In this document: positions 24,821 to 35,603 of the stretch, in pieces
Position numbering within the stretch: the first letter of the stretch is position 1
Layout: every line of letters begins with the position of its first letter
From: CAMTUW01 sp947085035
GTDB taxonomy: Bacteria; Actinomycetota; Coriobacteriia; Anaerosomatales; PHET01
Length of the DNA stretch: 47,041 nt
Assembly: GCA_947085035.1 (NCBI GenBank)
Contig: CAMTUW010000037.1
Location: forward strand, 1-47,041
Reading direction: 5' to 3'
The notes under the pieces: model-generated
Database searches by the model: none
What the model saw: the letters and a program-made list of their open reading frames with translations, nothing else
What the model was told of the DNA's origin: nothing
Translations under genes and position numbers: made by a program

Positions 24821-25308
24821 ACGAGCAGACCGGCGCACTCATCGCACCTCTACAGCAACTCATGGACTGGGCGCGCGGGCACTCGATGTGGCCCATGACC
24901 TTCGGAACGGCCTGTTGCGCCATCGAGATGATGTCGGTCGGGTCTCCACGCTATGACACCGACCGATTCGGTATCTTCTTCCGCAACTCGCCTCGTCAGG
25001 CTGACTGCATGATCGTCGCCGGCACCGTCAATCTGAAGATGGCCCCGCGGATGAAGCTGCTCTACGAACAGATGGCCGCCCCCAAATACGTGATAGCGAT
25101 GGGCGCGTGCGCGATAGGCGGCGGCCCGTTCTCCGAAGGGTACAACGTCGTCAACGGAGCCGACCTCGTGCTGCCCGTGGACATCTATCTCCCCGGGTGT
25201 CCGCCGCGACCCGAGGCCTTGATCGACGCCTTGCTCATGCTGATGGAGCGAATCGCCGCAGGAGAACCGTCCGCCGCGACACGCGCAGCGATGTCGGCCC
25301 GCGCATGA
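24811..25308 (+). CDS. nuoB: Complex I subunit B (cluster N2 subunit)
   Basis: This 165-residue subunit should bind the N2 [4Fe-4S] cluster that reduces quinone. The ligands appear in TACCAIEMM (adjacent Cys pair), AMGACAIGG and LPGCPPRPEAL. SPRQADCMIVAGTVNLKMAP is also conserved. The start ATG lies inside the nuoA stop region, preceded by AAGGGGG. The usual YSVVRGCD phrase is YNVVNGAD here, a mild divergence. It overlaps the NuoCD start (ATGA). Confidence 0.95.
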   Translation: MGVDEQTGALIAPLQQLMDWARGHSMWPMTFGTACCAIEMMSVGSPRYDTDRFGIFFRNSPRQADCMIVAGTVNLKMAPRMKLLYEQMAAPKYVIAMGACAIGGGPFSEGYNVVNGADLVLPVDIYLPGCPPRPEALIDALLMLMERIAAGEPSAATRAAMSARA

Positions 25309-26987
25309 TGGTGGCCCCGGCGACGATTGTTCCCATCGCTGCCTCTCTCGCGAGTCTGGCTGGTGTGATCGACGTGCGACCCCTGGGGGCAGGCGGCATC
25401 CCGCGCGTGAGCACGTCGGCCGCGGGGGTCGTCGAGATGCTGCGCACGCTGCGAAACGACCACGGTTTCGCCGACCTGACCCTGCTCACCGCCGAGGAGA
25501 CGGATTCCTCCGACGGCGTGACGCTGGTCTACGAACTGCTGCGGCGTGCGGATCATTCACGCGTCGTCATCGGCGTCGATCTGCTCGACAGCGAACTCTC
25601 AGCGCCTTCTGTCTCGGGAATCTGGGCGGGGGCCGCGCCTTTGGAGCGCGAGGTGTACGACCTGTTCGGCGTGGACTTCACCGACCATCCCGGACTGTCC
25701 CGCATCGTCTTGCGAGACGACTTCGTAGGCCATCCGCTTCGCAAATCGTTTGTCGCGGGCGAGACGGGCGTGAGTGCCGAACAAGTCGCCAAGGCGCTCG
25801 AATCGCACGGGGACCGGCTCCCCGGAGGCGAGGTTCCACGTGCGACCGCGAGCCTGTTCGCCGCCGCCCGGAAGCCGGGCGACCCTCAGCTTCGCTCGGA
25901 GCGACTGATACTGAACATGGGCCCGCAGCACCCCAGCATGCACGGGGTGCTGCACCTCTGGCTCGCCCTCGACGGAGAACAGGTCGTCGCGGCACAGCCG
26001 ACCCACGGCTACCTGCATCGCTGCATCGAGAAGCTGTGTGAGTCGCGCGACCACCGTGCCTGCACGGCTCTCCTCGACCGCTGCGACTACGTATCAGGGT
26101 TTCACACCGAACTCGCCCACGTACTCGCCATCGAAGAGCTCGCCGGCATCGAGTCGACGCCCAAGGCCGATCACCTGCGCACCGCCATGAGCGAGCTCGT
26201 GCGCATCACGAGTCACCATACGTGGTACGCCGCGTGCGGGCTCGACACCGGCGCGCTGACGCCGTTCCTCTACGCATTCATCGACCGAGAGCTGATCCTC
26301 GACTTCTTCGAGGAGGTCACCGGCGCGCGCATGATGTTCAACTACTTCCGGCCCGGCGGCGTCAAAGACGACCTGCCCCCCGGCTCAGCCGAGCGCATCA
26401 TCGCGTACCTGAAAGGCTTCACTCGCGCAGTCGACGAATACGAGGCGCTCCTGACCGACAACGAGATCTTTCGCGCCCGTACCCGTGGCGTCGGTATTCT
26501 CAGTCGGCAACAGATCACCGACTTCGGAGTCACCGGCCCCATGGCGCGCGCCTCCGGCGTCGACATCGACCTGAGGCGAGACGAACCCTACGCGGCCTAC
26601 GACCGCATCCCGACGCGAGTGGCCTTAGCCGAGGTGGGTGACTCCTTCGATCGATACGTCGTGCGAATCGCCGAGATGCGCGAGTCGGCACGAATCGCTC
26701 TGGCGGCTCTCGAGGGACTGCCGGAAGGACCGCATCTGAACCCGGATGTGCCGCGGGTCATCAAACCTCCACGCGGCACCGCCTTCCGGTGGGTCGAGAG
26801 TCCGCGTGGCGAGCTTGGCGTCTACGTGGTGAGCGACGGCTCGTCGCGGCCATGGCGCCTGAAGGTGCGCTCACCAGCATTCTCGAACCTTCACGTCTGC
26901 GGCCAGCTGCTCCAAGGGTTGAGGATAGGAGACGTCGTGGCCGTTCTCGGGTCGGTCGACGTCGTCATGGGGGAGATCGACCGATGA
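25305..26987 (+). CDS. nuoCD: Fused complex I subunit C/D
   Basis: This 560-residue protein fuses NuoC (about 1-190, with PLEREVYDLFGVDFTDHPGL) to NuoD (about 195-560, with NMGPQHPSMHG, HRCIEKLCESRDH and GGVKDDLPPG). NuoD forms the quinone pocket with NuoB; its His and Tyr residues in the N-terminal loop are kept (HPSMHG). Fused C/D occurs in E. coli but most bacteria keep them separate. No internal stop or start separates the parts. ATG 25305 overlaps the nuoB stop. The linker LPGGEVPRATASLFAAARK joins the two halves. Confidence 0.95.
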   Translation: MMVAPATIVPIAASLASLAGVIDVRPLGAGGIPRVSTSAAGVVEMLRTLRNDHGFADLTLLTAEETDSSDGVTLVYELLRRADHSRVVIGVDLLDSELSAPSVSGIWAGAAPLEREVYDLFGVDFTDHPGLSRIVLRDDFVGHPLRKSFVAGETGVSAEQVAKALESHGDRLPGGEVPRATASLFAAARKPGDPQLRSERLILNMGPQHPSMHGVLHLWLALDGEQVVAAQPTHGYLHRCIEKLCESRDHRACTALLDRCDYVSGFHTELAHVLAIEELAGIESTPKADHLRTAMSELVRITSHHTWYAACGLDTGALTPFLYAFIDRELILDFFEEVTGARMMFNYFRPGGVKDDLPPGSAERIIAYLKGFTRAVDEYEALLTDNEIFRARTRGVGILSRQQITDFGVTGPMARASGVDIDLRRDEPYAAYDRIPTRVALAEVGDSFDRYVVRIAEMRESARIALAALEGLPEGPHLNPDVPRVIKPPRGTAFRWVESPRGELGVYVVSDGSSRPWRLKVRSPAFSNLHVCGQLLQGLRIGDVVAVLGSVDVVMGEIDR

Positions 26988-28042
26988 TGGTGATGCTGCG
27001 CGTACTCCTCGGCATCGTGATCATGATCGTGATCGTCTTACTCAACACCGTGCTCGTGATGTGGATCGAGCGCAAACTACTCGGACACATCCAGTCCCGT
27101 CTCGGTCCGATGCGCACGGGCTTTCACGGACTCTTGCAGCCGATCGCAGACGCGATCAAGCTGCTTGGGAAAGAGGATCTGGTGCCGGCGGGCGCGGATC
27201 GCATCCTCTTCCTGATCGCTCCACTGATCGCGTTCACGCCGTCGATGCTGGTCTACTCGGCCATGCCCTGGGTCTCCGAGTTCGCCGGCATGAGCTTTGA
27301 CGTGGGCATCTTCATGATCTTCGCGATCTCAGCCATGTTCCCCGTTGGCGTCTTGGTCGCGGGCTGGGCCTCACACAACAAATACTCGCTCATCGGCGGT
27401 TTCCGCTCAGCAGCTCAGCAGATCAGCTACGAGGTTCCCTTGATCCTCGCTGTGATGGGCGTTGTCATGCTCGCCGAGTCGATGAAGCTCTCCGCGATCG
27501 TCGAAGCGCAGAGCAACATCTGGAACATCGTCACGCAGCCGTTCGCGTTCGTGATCTTCTTCATCGCGATGCTCGCCGAGCTCAACCGCGTGCCGTTCGA
27601 CATGCCCGAAGCAGAGTCAGAGCTCGTCGCCGGTTTCAATACGGAGTACTCCAGCATGAGGTTCGCGCTGTTCTTTCTCGCCGAATACGCGAACGTCTTC
27701 ACATGGTCGCTCATCACGGTGCTGCTGTTCTTCGGCGGATGGGCCGGGCCGGTGTTGCCGGGCGTCGTCTGGTTGCTCGCCAAGACCTACGCCGTGGTGT
27801 GTCTGATCATCTGGATGCGAGCAACCTTTCCCCGGGTGCGCGTCGACCAGCTCATGGACATCGGCTGGAAGATACTGCTGCCCGCATCGCTCCTGAACGT
27901 GCTCCTGACCGCGATCGGCGTGGTGACCAACCTCGTCGTGCTGACCGTGCTCGGAGTGGTCGCGACCGTGGTGCTCATCGCTCTGATCGCTCGGCTGGGT
28001 ACGCGCGCCGGCGATTCGCTTCGGGCTGAGGTGCGGCCATGA
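26984..28042 (+). CDS. nuoH: Complex I subunit H
   Basis: This 352-residue membrane subunit has about eight helices and connects the quinone chamber to the pumps. WIERKLLGHIQSRLGPMRTG, NRVPFDMPEAESELVAGF and NTEYSSMRFALFFLAEY are the canonical conserved loops with their acidic residues. ATG 26984 overlaps the nuoCD stop and the 3' end overlaps nuoI (ATGA). Confidence 0.95.
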   Translation: MMVMLRVLLGIVIMIVIVLLNTVLVMWIERKLLGHIQSRLGPMRTGFHGLLQPIADAIKLLGKEDLVPAGADRILFLIAPLIAFTPSMLVYSAMPWVSEFAGMSFDVGIFMIFAISAMFPVGVLVAGWASHNKYSLIGGFRSAAQQISYEVPLILAVMGVVMLAESMKLSAIVEAQSNIWNIVTQPFAFVIFFIAMLAELNRVPFDMPEAESELVAGFNTEYSSMRFALFFLAEYANVFTWSLITVLLFFGGWAGPVLPGVVWLLAKTYAVVCLIIWMRATFPRVRVDQLMDIGWKILLPASLLNVLLTAIGVVTNLVVLTVLGVVATVVLIALIARLGTRAGDSLRAEVRP

Positions 28043-28446
28043 TCGGGATGTTCAAGGGCATGGCCACCACCATCCGCCACCTCTTCCTCCCCACGTTCAA
28101 CGCCGACTACCCGAACACGCCGAAGGTGTTGCCCTCCCGGAGTCGCAGCTCATTCGAGCTTCCGCTGGGCGATGACGGCGCACCGCTCTGCAAGAGCTGC
28201 ATGCTGTGCGCGCGAAGCTGCCCCGACTCCGCGATCATCATCGAGTCGTCCAAGCGCGAGGACGGGCCGGGCCGGGTTCTGGAGCGCTTCGTGATCGACC
28301 TGGGCCTTTGCATGTACTGCGGCATCTGTGTCGAGAGTTGCGGCAGTGCGGGGCTGCGTCACACGGGCGCGTTCGAAAGCGCGACACCCTGGCTTTCCGA
28401 GACGACCCTCGTGCTCTACGAGCGTCAGAAGGAGGCCGTGTCGTGA
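28039..28446 (+). CDS. nuoI: Complex I subunit I (ferredoxin-like, 2x[4Fe-4S])
   Basis: This 135-residue subunit carries clusters N6a/N6b. The first motif is CKSCMLCARSCP. The second is CMYCGICVESCGSAGL, where the usual Pro after the last Cys is Gly and the CPxxAI phrase is shortened; all eight cysteines are present. Because NuoE, F and G are absent from the cassette, this subunit is the likely entry point for electrons, perhaps from ferredoxin or another soluble donor. It is coupled by overlaps to nuoH and nuoJ. Confidence 0.94.
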   Translation: MIGMFKGMATTIRHLFLPTFNADYPNTPKVLPSRSRSSFELPLGDDGAPLCKSCMLCARSCPDSAIIIESSKREDGPGRVLERFVIDLGLCMYCGICVESCGSAGLRHTGAFESATPWLSETTLVLYERQKEAVS

Positions 28447-28958
28447 CCGTCTCGCTCGTCTTCTTCTACCTCTACGCAGCGGTCGCGATCGCCGGAGCGC
28501 TGGGTCTTGTTCTGGCCGCAAAGCTCGTGCACGCGGTCATGTCACTGTTCGCGACGCTGTTCGCCACAGCCGCCCTGTACCTGCTGCTCGGAAGTGAGTT
28601 CCTCGCCGCCATGCAGTTGTTCGTCTACGGCGGCGCGGTCACGGTGCTCGTTCTGTTCGTGCTGATGCTCACTTCGCCCACCGAACAGGCGCCCTCGCCC
28701 ACGGCTTCCCGCACGCGCCTCGTCGCCGCGTTCTTGAGCGTCGCATTCTTCGCCGTGCTCGCTTCGACGGTTGGCGGCGCAACGTGGGCACCGCTGAGCG
28801 AGCAGGTCCACACCACGGAGTCTTTGGCCCGCATTCTGTTCTCGCGCTATGTGCTGCCTTTCGAGGTGGCAGGTCTCACCCTCACGATCGCGCTGATCGG
28901 CTCCATCGTGCTCGCACGCGAGGAGCCCGACGATGACGTTGGGGAGGAAGCATGCTGA
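28443..28958 (+). CDS. nuoJ: Complex I subunit J
   Basis: This 171-residue membrane subunit has five helices. The family core is SLFATLFATAALYLLLGSEFLAA followed by QLFVYGGAVTVLVLFVLML, with the conserved YGGA kink in TM3. The start is GTG 28443, overlapping the nuoI stop (GTGA). The 3' end overlaps nuoK by 7 nt. Confidence 0.93.
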   Translation: MTVSLVFFYLYAAVAIAGALGLVLAAKLVHAVMSLFATLFATAALYLLLGSEFLAAMQLFVYGGAVTVLVLFVLMLTSPTEQAPSPTASRTRLVAAFLSVAFFAVLASTVGGATWAPLSEQVHTTESLARILFSRYVLPFEVAGLTLTIALIGSIVLAREEPDDDVGEEAC

Positions 28959-29260
28959 CTCTCAACCACTTCCTCGTGCTGGCCGCGCTGCTCTTCTGCA
29001 TCGGGCTGTTCGGCGTGCTGACCTCGCGAAGTGCTCTTCGCATCATCATCTGCGTTGAACTGCTGCTCAACGCGGTGAACCTCAACCTCGCGGCGTTCGC
29101 GGCCTACGTGGCACCCCAGGAGGCCGTAGGCACGAGCTTCGTCATCTTCCTGATGGTCATCGCGGCAGCCGAGGTCGGACTGGGGCTCGCGCTCGTCATC
29201 TCGCTGAACCGCACCAGCTCGATCGAGGCCATCGACACGCTGAACGAACTGAGGGGGTGA
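28952..29260 (+). CDS. nuoK: Complex I subunit K
   Basis: This 102-residue MrpC-like subunit has three helices. Both key membrane glutamates are present, in RIIICVELLLNAVNLN and MVIAAAEVGLGLAL. The size is normal. It lies 3 bp before nuoL. Confidence 0.95.
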   Translation: MLTLNHFLVLAALLFCIGLFGVLTSRSALRIIICVELLLNAVNLNLAAFAAYVAPQEAVGTSFVIFLMVIAAAEVGLGLALVISLNRTSSIEAIDTLNELRG

Positions 29261-29263
29261 CCG

Positions 29264-31182
<1,919 letters not shown>

Positions 31183-31186
<4 letters not shown>

Positions 31187-32649
31187 CGACGTTACCGCTG
31201 ATGTCGATCATCGTGTTCGCCCCGATCGTGGGCTCCGTGCTGATCGCGTTGCTCGGGCGCGATCCACGCGTTCCTCGCCTGATAGCTCTCGCAGCGTCAA
31301 CGGTGTGCCTCGCCGCCGCAGCTTATGCGTACGCCACCTACGACCGCGTCGCCGGTGGCCTGCAGTTCGTCGAGTCCGCACCCTGGATCCCGTCACTGGG
31401 GGTCCGCTACATCGTCGGTGCCGACGGCCTCTCTCTTCCGATGCTGTTGCTCACAGGTATGGTGATGTTCACCGGTGTACTGGCCTCTTGGAACGTCACC
31501 TCGAGGCCGCGCGAATTCTTCGCCCTGCTGCTCCTACTCGTCACCGGCGTCTTCGGCGTGTTCGCGGCCATCGATGCGTTCGCGCTCTTCTTCTTCTATG
31601 AGATGGCCGTCTTGCCCATGTATCTGCTCATCGCGATCTGGGGGTCCACGCGCAAGGACTACTCGGCGATGAAGCTCACGCTCTTCCTCTTCGCGGGCAG
31701 CGCGGCGATCCTCATAGCGATCTGCTTGGTCTTCTTCCAGGTGGGCGCCGGGACCTTCGACATGCGCGTCTGGGCCGAACACGGCTTCGGAGCCGACTTC
31801 CAGCGCTGGGTCTTCCTGCTCTCGTTCGTCGGATTCGGCGCATTGGTCCCGATCTGGCCCCTGCACACATGGTCTCCCGACGGCCACGTCGCTGCCCCCA
31901 CCGCAGTGTCGATGATGCACGCCGGAGTGCTCCTCAAGCTGGGCGCCTACGGGATCATCCGTTTCGGAGTGACCCTGTTCCCCGACGGATTCGCAAGCTG
32001 GGCGACGCTGATCGCCGTCATCGGCGCGATCAACGTGCTCTACGGCGCGCTCTGCGCTCTCAATCAGACCGATCTCAAGTACGTCATCGGGTACTCGAGC
32101 GTGAGCCATATGGGCTACGTGCTGCTCGGACTCGCGACACTGAACCGGTTCGGATTCGAAGGCGCCGTCTTCCAGATGTTCGCTCACGGCATCATGACCG
32201 CGCTCTTCTTCGTGCTCGTGGGATACGTCTACGAGAAGGCGCACACCCGACAGATCGCCGAGATATCCGGACTCATGCGGCGCACCCCTCTCGTTGCCGC
32301 CGCGTTCGTCATCGCCAGTGCCGCGAGCATGGGGATGCCCTCGACGAGTGGGTTCGTCGCCGAGCTGCTCGTCTACATCGGCCTGTGGAGCCTCTCGCCG
32401 CTGCTCGCGGGCCTCGTCTTCGTCGGAGTGGTCATCACCGCCGGATACCTGCTGCGCATGCTCACCCGGATTCTTCTTGGCGAGCCCTCCGAGGCGGTCG
32501 CCCACCTCAGTGATCCCGCGCCAGTGCGCTTGGTCCCGGTGGGAATCCTCGCGATCACGATCATGGTCGTCGGCATCTTCCCGTCGTCGATGTACGAGAC
32601 GATCCGCAGCGCGACCGGCCCGCTGCTCGCACGTGTGATGGGAGGCTGA
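31183..32649 (+). CDS. nuoM: Complex I pump subunit M (lacking the usual TM7 lysine)
   Basis: This 488-residue antiporter-type subunit is overlapped with nuoL (ATGA). The TM5 Glu is kept (FYEMAVLPMYLLIAIWG). The TM7 phrase is GFGALVPIWPLHTWSPDG, in which Leu replaces the lysine of AVKxP found in most NuoM proteins. TM8 is SMMHAGVLLKLGAYG, with a His where other NuoM have Leu, plus the usual Lys. This belongs to a divergent NuoM subgroup. It is followed 8 bp later by nuoN. Confidence 0.94.
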
Positions 32650-32657
32650 CAGACGCG

Positions 32658-34115
32658 ATGATCAGCCCAGCAGACACCCTCATCCACCTGCTCCCCGAGG
32701 TCATCGTGGCGATCACGGGCGCCGTGGTGATCGTCGCCGACCTCGTGTGGAAGCGCCCGGACCACGTTCGGCCCGGACCTCGCCCCTGGCTCGCCTACCT
32801 GGGGATTGCCGGTCTGGCCGCGGCGGCGGTCGTGACTGTCGCGATGGCGGGACGATCGGCAGAGCTGTTTGAAGGCCTCGTGATCATCGATCCACTCACG
32901 ACGTTCTTCAGGCTCCTGTTCCTCGGCATCGCCGCCGTTGTGCTGCTGGTGGCGGTCGACCCGCTTCCCCGTTTCACGCGCTGGGATGCCGAGTTCCACG
33001 CACTCGTGCTGTGGTGCACGCTGGGACACATGCTGCTCGCATCGGCCGGCGAGCTCTTCACCATCTTTCTCGCCCTGCAGCTCACAAGCCTGCCACTGAT
33101 CGTCTTGATCGGATACGCCAAGCGAGACAAACGAAGTGGCGAGGCGGCCCTGAAGTACCTGCTGCTCGTTTTGGTCTCCACAGCGGTGCTTCTCTACGGG
33201 ATGAGCTTCATCTACGGCTCGCTTGGCACGAGCACGGTCGCCGAGATCGGGGACCTTCTGGCCGGCATGACCACCGTCGAGCCGGTTCTCGCGTTGGGTC
33301 TGGTGCTGCTGCTGACGGGCTTCGCGTTCAAGATCACCGCCGCCCCGTTCCACTACTGGGTGCCGGACGTCTACCAGGGCGCACCGACGCCGGTGACGGC
33401 GTTCATGTCGGTGGGCTCGAAGTTCGCGGGGTTCGCGCTCGCGCTTCGCATCATCATCACCGGTCTGCACCTGCCGCTGAACTGGCACGTCATCTTCGGG
33501 GTCATGGCCGCACTGTCCATGACGATCGGCAATCTGGGCGCCATCAAGCAGACCGACATCAAGCGGCTACTCGCGTACTCCGGCATCGCCCAGGCCGGAT
33601 TCCTGCTCATCGGCATCGCCGCGCTCAGCGAGAGCGGGGTCGCGGCCCTGCTCTTCTACACCGTGGCGTACGGCCTTGCGAACCTCGCGGCGTTCGCGGC
33701 GATAATCGCCTTCGCCCAATCGACGGGCAGCACCGCGCTCGCCGACTACGCCGGATTGGGACGACGCGCGCCACTGACCGCGTTCGTGCTGACGGTGGCG
33801 CTGCTCTCGCTGGCCGGGCTTCCCCTCATGGCAGGCTTCGTCGCGAAGTTCCACGTCTTCTTGCAGGCCACACAGGCCGGACTCGTATGGCTCGTTGCCA
33901 TCGGGGTCGCAAACAGCGTCGTATCGCTTTACTACTACCTGCGCATCGTATGGCAGATCTACGTCGCCGAGGGAGAGTCTGCACCGCTTGCCCTCCCGTG
34001 GCGCAGCGGCGTGGCGATGGGCGTCTGTATCAGCGGCGTGCTCATCTTGGGCGTGTACCCCGAGCCGATGCTCACGGCGGCGGCCCACGCCGCTTCTGCG
34101 CTGTTCGGAAAGTGA
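32658..34115 (+). CDS. nuoN: Complex I pump subunit N (Gln in place of TM5 Glu)
   Basis: This 485-residue antiporter-type subunit has the TM7 Lys (GFAFKITAAPFHYWVPDVYQGAP) and a TM8 Lys (FMSVGSK). In TM5 the phrase LALQLTSLPLIVLIGY has Gln (codon CAG near 33079) at the place of the conserved Glu in the ELxSLPL motif. The start is ATG 32658. It is followed by the second nuoM gene after 16 bp. Confidence 0.94.
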   Translation: MISPADTLIHLLPEVIVAITGAVVIVADLVWKRPDHVRPGPRPWLAYLGIAGLAAAAVVTVAMAGRSAELFEGLVIIDPLTTFFRLLFLGIAAVVLLVAVDPLPRFTRWDAEFHALVLWCTLGHMLLASAGELFTIFLALQLTSLPLIVLIGYAKRDKRSGEAALKYLLLVLVSTAVLLYGMSFIYGSLGTSTVAEIGDLLAGMTTVEPVLALGLVLLLTGFAFKITAAPFHYWVPDVYQGAPTPVTAFMSVGSKFAGFALALRIIITGLHLPLNWHVIFGVMAALSMTIGNLGAIKQTDIKRLLAYSGIAQAGFLLIGIAALSESGVAALLFYTVAYGLANLAAFAAIIAFAQSTGSTALADYAGLGRRAPLTAFVLTVALLSLAGLPLMAGFVAKFHVFLQATQAGLVWLVAIGVANSVVSLYYYLRIVWQIYVAEGESAPLALPWRSGVAMGVCISGVLILGVYPEPMLTAAAHAASALFGK

Positions 34116-34131
34116 CGAGGAGGCAGACGGG

Positions 34132-35601
34132 ATGATCCCAGGAGTTCTCGCGGCTCTCATACTGATCCCACTCGCGGGCGGGATAGCATCGTCCCTCGTC
34201 CCTCGCCGCACAGAAGGCCGGGCCCGGGATGTCGCGCTCGTCTCATCGGGAGCGACCCTCGGCGTCGCGCTGTGGCTCTGGGTGGCGTTCGACCGCTCGC
34301 GAGAGACGATGCAGTTCGAGTTCGTCCGCGAATGGATTCCCGGCCTCGGGACCGGAATCCATCTGGGTGTGGATGGCCTGTCGCTTCCCATGGTGTTGCT
34401 GACCGCGCTGTTGACCTTCCTCGCGACGATCGCCTCGTCCAAGGTCTCTGACCAGGTGCGCGCCTACTTCTCGCTGCTGCTCATCCTCGAAGCGGGGCTC
34501 ATCGGGGTCTTCCTCGCACTGGACCTCGTGCTGTTCTACCTGTTCTGGGAGGTAGTGCTCATTCCCATGTTCTTCCTGATCGGCATCTGGGGAGGTGAGC
34601 GGCGCACGTACGCGTCGGTCAAGTTCTTCGTCTACACCCTCTCGGGGAGTCTTGCGATGCTCGCGGGCATCATCGCGCTGTTCTTGAGTACCGGCGGCAA
34701 GACGTTTGACCTGATCGCCATCGCGCCGGCCGCCGCAGCGCTGCCGGTCGCAACCCAGACAGCGATCTTCGCCGCTTTCGCGGTCGCGCTCGCGGTCAAG
34801 ATCCCGATCGTGCCGTTTCACACCTGGTTGCCTGACGCGCATGTCGAGGCACCCACGGCGGTCTCGGTTCTCCTTGCTGGAGTCCTGCTGAAGATGGGGT
34901 CGTACGGCTTCTTGCGGCTCGGGCCTCAGCTCCTGCCCGAAGGATTCTCACAAATCGCACCGACGCTCGCGCTGCTGGGAGTCATCTCCATCGTGTGGGG
35001 CGCGGCCGTCGCGCTTCGACAGACCGACCTGAAGCGGCTCGTGGCGTATTCGTCGATCTCGCACATGGGATACGTCATGCTGGGGATCGCATCGGGCACC
35101 GCGGCGGGTATGATGGGGGCCAGTATCCAGATGTTCTCCCACGGGCTGATCGCCGGGATGTCGTTCCTGCTGGTCGGAGCTCTTTATGAACGCGCACACA
35201 CCCGAGAGATCGAAGCATTCGGAGGTATCGTGAAGGTCGCCCCGGTCCTGGCCGGCACACTCGTGTTCGCATCGTTCGCCTCAGCCGGCCTTCCCGGCCT
35301 CAGCGGGTTCGTCGGCGAGTTCCTGGTCATCGTCGGCTCGTTCCCGGTCTTCGCGCCTCACGCCGTCATCGCCGCGGCGGCGGTCGTGATCACCTGCGGA
35401 TATCTTCTCTGGATGCTTCGGGAGGTGGTCTTCGGCCCCCTGAACGCGCAGCACGCCGAGATGCCCGAGATGACCGGCACCGAAGCGGCCTCGATACTGC
35501 CCCTCGGAGCTGCCTGTCTCGCGGTGGGAATCTTCCCGCAGATCCTTGAAGGCGTCATGCGAAGCAGCCTCGATGCGCTCGTGCGCGCCTTGGGCGGCTG
35601 A
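34132..35601 (+). CDS. nuoM2: Second complex I pump subunit M (NuoM2)
   Basis: This 489-residue antiporter-type subunit is a second full NuoM. It keeps the TM5 Glu (YLFWEVVLIPMFFLIGIWG), the TM7 Lys (ALAVKIPIVPFHTWLPDAHVEAP) and the TM8 Lys (VLLAGVLLKMGSYG). The sequence is closer to classic NuoM than the first copy, so the pair is not a recent tandem duplication. ATG 34132 follows GAGGAGG. It is the last gene of the cassette, giving four pump subunits (L, M, N, M2). Confidence 0.94.
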   Translation: MIPGVLAALILIPLAGGIASSLVPRRTEGRARDVALVSSGATLGVALWLWVAFDRSRETMQFEFVREWIPGLGTGIHLGVDGLSLPMVLLTALLTFLATIASSKVSDQVRAYFSLLLILEAGLIGVFLALDLVLFYLFWEVVLIPMFFLIGIWGGERRTYASVKFFVYTLSGSLAMLAGIIALFLSTGGKTFDLIAIAPAAAALPVATQTAIFAAFAVALAVKIPIVPFHTWLPDAHVEAPTAVSVLLAGVLLKMGSYGFLRLGPQLLPEGFSQIAPTLALLGVISIVWGAAVALRQTDLKRLVAYSSISHMGYVMLGIASGTAAGMMGASIQMFSHGLIAGMSFLLVGALYERAHTREIEAFGGIVKVAPVLAGTLVFASFASAGLPGLSGFVGEFLVIVGSFPVFAPHAVIAAAAVVITCGYLLWMLREVVFGPLNAQHAEMPEMTGTEAASILPLGAACLAVGIFPQILEGVMRSSLDALVRALGG

Positions 35602-35603
35602 GA

